Positions 5,120 through 6,179 of a DNA stretch of 6,179 nucleotides are shown here, in pieces. The notes below the pieces were generated by a model, which was not told the origin of the DNA, made no database searches, and saw only the letters and a list, made by a program, of their open reading frames with translations. The stretch comes from Sphingopyxis sp. (lineage in GTDB: Bacteria > Pseudomonadota > Alphaproteobacteria > Sphingomonadales > Sphingomonadaceae), in NCBI GenBank assembly GCA_026125835.1, contig JAHCKJ010000135.1:1-6179 (forward strand), read 5' to 3'. The stretch's first letter is position 1. Each line of letters opens with the position of its first letter. The position numbers and the translations under genes were made by a program.

Positions 5120-6179
5120 ATGACCGAATTTCTCGACCGCGCAGGCCTGTCCGTCGATTCGCGACTGGCGGAATTTATCGAGGCGCGCGCGCTGCCCGGT
5201 ACCGGGCTGGATGTGGTCAAATTCTGGGCCGACTTTGCCGCTTTGCTGGGCAAATTTGCTCCCGGAAATGCAGCCCTGCTCGCCAAGCGTGAGGATCTGC
5301 AGGCGCAGATCGATGCGTGGCACGAAGCGCGGGCGGGGCAGGCGCATGACGCTGCCGCCTATCAGGCGTTTCTGCGCGACATCGGCTATCTGGTCCCCGA
5401 ACCCGCGCCGTTCAAAATCGGCACCCGGAATGTCGATCCCGAAATCGCGACGATGGCGGGGCCGCAACTGGTCGTGCCCGCGCTCAACGCGCGCTTTGCC
5501 CTGAACGCCGCCAACGCGCGCTGGGGCAGCCTGTATGATGCGCTCTACGGCACCGATGCGCTCGACGCGCCGCCCGCCAAGCCCGGCGGCTATGACGCGG
5601 CACGCGGCGCGGCGGTGATCGCGCGCGCCAAGGCGTTTCTGGACGAAGCGGTGCCGCTCGCATCGGGCAGCTGGGCCGACTGGCAGGGCGGACAATTGAC
5701 GCTTGCCGATCCGGCGCAATGGGTCGGCAGCAAGCCCGGCGGCATTTTGCTCCGCCACCATGGCCTGCACATCGAACTGGTCATCGATTCGGCGAGTGCG
5801 ATCGGGCGGACCGACCCGGCGGGGATCGCCGATGTCGTGCTCGAAGCGGCGCTGACCACGATCATCGACCTGGAGGACAGCGTTGCCGCGGTCGATGGCG
5901 AGGACAAGGTGCTCGGCTACACCAACTGGCTGGGCCTGATGCGCGGCGATCTCGTCGAGAGCTTCGACAAGGGCGGCAAGACCGTGACCCGGGCTATGGC
6001 GGTCGACCGTGAATGGACGTCGCCCGCGGGCGATCCCTTCGTTCTGCACGGCCGCAGCGTGATGTTCGTGCGCAACGTCGGCCATCTGATGACGACGCCG
6101 ATGATCCGGCTGCCGAACGGCGCCGAAGCGCCCGAGGGGCTGTGCGATGCGGTGGTCACCGCGCTGTGCGCACTCCATG
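5120..6179 (+). CDS. glcB: Malate synthase G, N-terminal half (continues beyond window)
   Basis: Malate synthase G condenses glyoxylate with acetyl-CoA to give malate and CoA. It is cytoplasmic, Mg-dependent, and serves the glyoxylate bypass and growth on C2 compounds. 353 codons are present of roughly 700 expected, with no stop. Family blocks in order: EARALPGTGLD (22-32), FLRDIGYLVPEP, GPQLVVPALNARFALNAANA and ARWGSLYDALYG, then HGLHIELVIDS, IIDLEDSVAAVDGEDK (248-263) and LHGRSVMFVRNVGHLMTTP (309-327). Arg318 in FVRNVGH aligns, by my recall of the E. coli protein, with catalytic Arg338. The metal ligands and the catalytic Asp lie in the missing half. The segment between VPL and GLHIEL is about 20 residues shorter than I recall for E. 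coli GlcB. The start is ATG at 5120 with AAAGGG ending 7 nt upstream. It is transcribed away from the WYL-like gene across a 213-bp gap. Confidence 0.97.
   Translation, partial: MTEFLDRAGLSVDSRLAEFIEARALPGTGLDVVKFWADFAALLGKFAPGNAALLAKREDLQAQIDAWHEARAGQAHDAAAYQAFLRDIGYLVPEPAPFKIGTRNVDPEIATMAGPQLVVPALNARFALNAANARWGSLYDALYGTDALDAPPAKPGGYDAARGAAVIARAKAFLDEAVPLASGSWADWQGGQLTLADPAQWVGSKPGGILLRHHGLHIELVIDSASAIGRTDPAGIADVVLEAALTTIIDLEDSVAAVDGEDKVLGYTNWLGLMRGDLVESFDKGGKTVTRAMAVDREWTSPAGDPFVLHGRSVMFVRNVGHLMTTPMIRLPNGAEAPEGLCDAVVTALCALH

Noticed and set aside
4907..6178. Long minus-strand open frame upstream of the WYL-like gene, antisense to glcB
   Set aside because: It is in frame with the WYL-like gene, but the translation is Arg-rich and featureless and lies opposite well-matched malate synthase codons. 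A Shine-Dalgarno and sensible N-terminus exist at 4906.

Overview
The window is GC-rich DNA with strong third-position G/C bias, GTG and ATG starts and short or overlapping gene junctions. Gene content (arginine succinyltransferase pathway, malate synthase G) and protein style suggest an alphaproteobacterium, most likely a sphingomonad such as Sphingopyxis or a relative. That assignment is inference from overall character, not from a marker gene.

Layout. Five genes lie on the minus strand and one on the plus strand. Read right to left on the minus strand: a small stand-alone WYL-like protein (4607-4906); a secreted or periplasmic protein with TraB/TIKI/EreA-like motifs (3290-4516); an M20 family di-zinc peptidase/deacylase (2014-3225); astA, arginine N-succinyltransferase (1004-2017, GTG start overlapping the M20 stop by 4 bp); and astB, N-succinylarginine dihydrolase (from 1000 leftward, C-terminus cut by the window edge). 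On the plus strand, glcB (malate synthase G) starts at 5120, diverges from the WYL-like gene and runs off the right edge.

How the genes work together. M20 hydrolase, astA and astB are so tightly packed (4-bp overlap, then a 3-nt gap) that they must be one translationally coupled unit. AstA succinylates arginine with succinyl-CoA, and AstB turns succinylarginine into succinylornithine, releasing two ammonia and CO2. The M20 enzyme heads this unit and has a complete carboxypeptidase G2-type metal site. The most interesting hypothesis is that it performs, or assists, the final desuccinylation of succinylglutamate normally done by the unrelated M14 enzyme AstE. The genes for the middle steps (astC, astD) and astE are not in the window and may lie to the left.

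The gaps are short: 3 bp (astA/astB), 64 bp (M20/TraB-like), 90 bp (TraB-like/WYL-like) and 213 bp (WYL-like/glcB divergent region). They hold candidate promoters and several perfect short palindromes. I see no RNA genes, insertion sequences, CRISPR arrays or phage genes. I see no clear new multi-gene system; the novelty candidates are the M20-ast linkage and the two poorly known proteins between ast and glcB.
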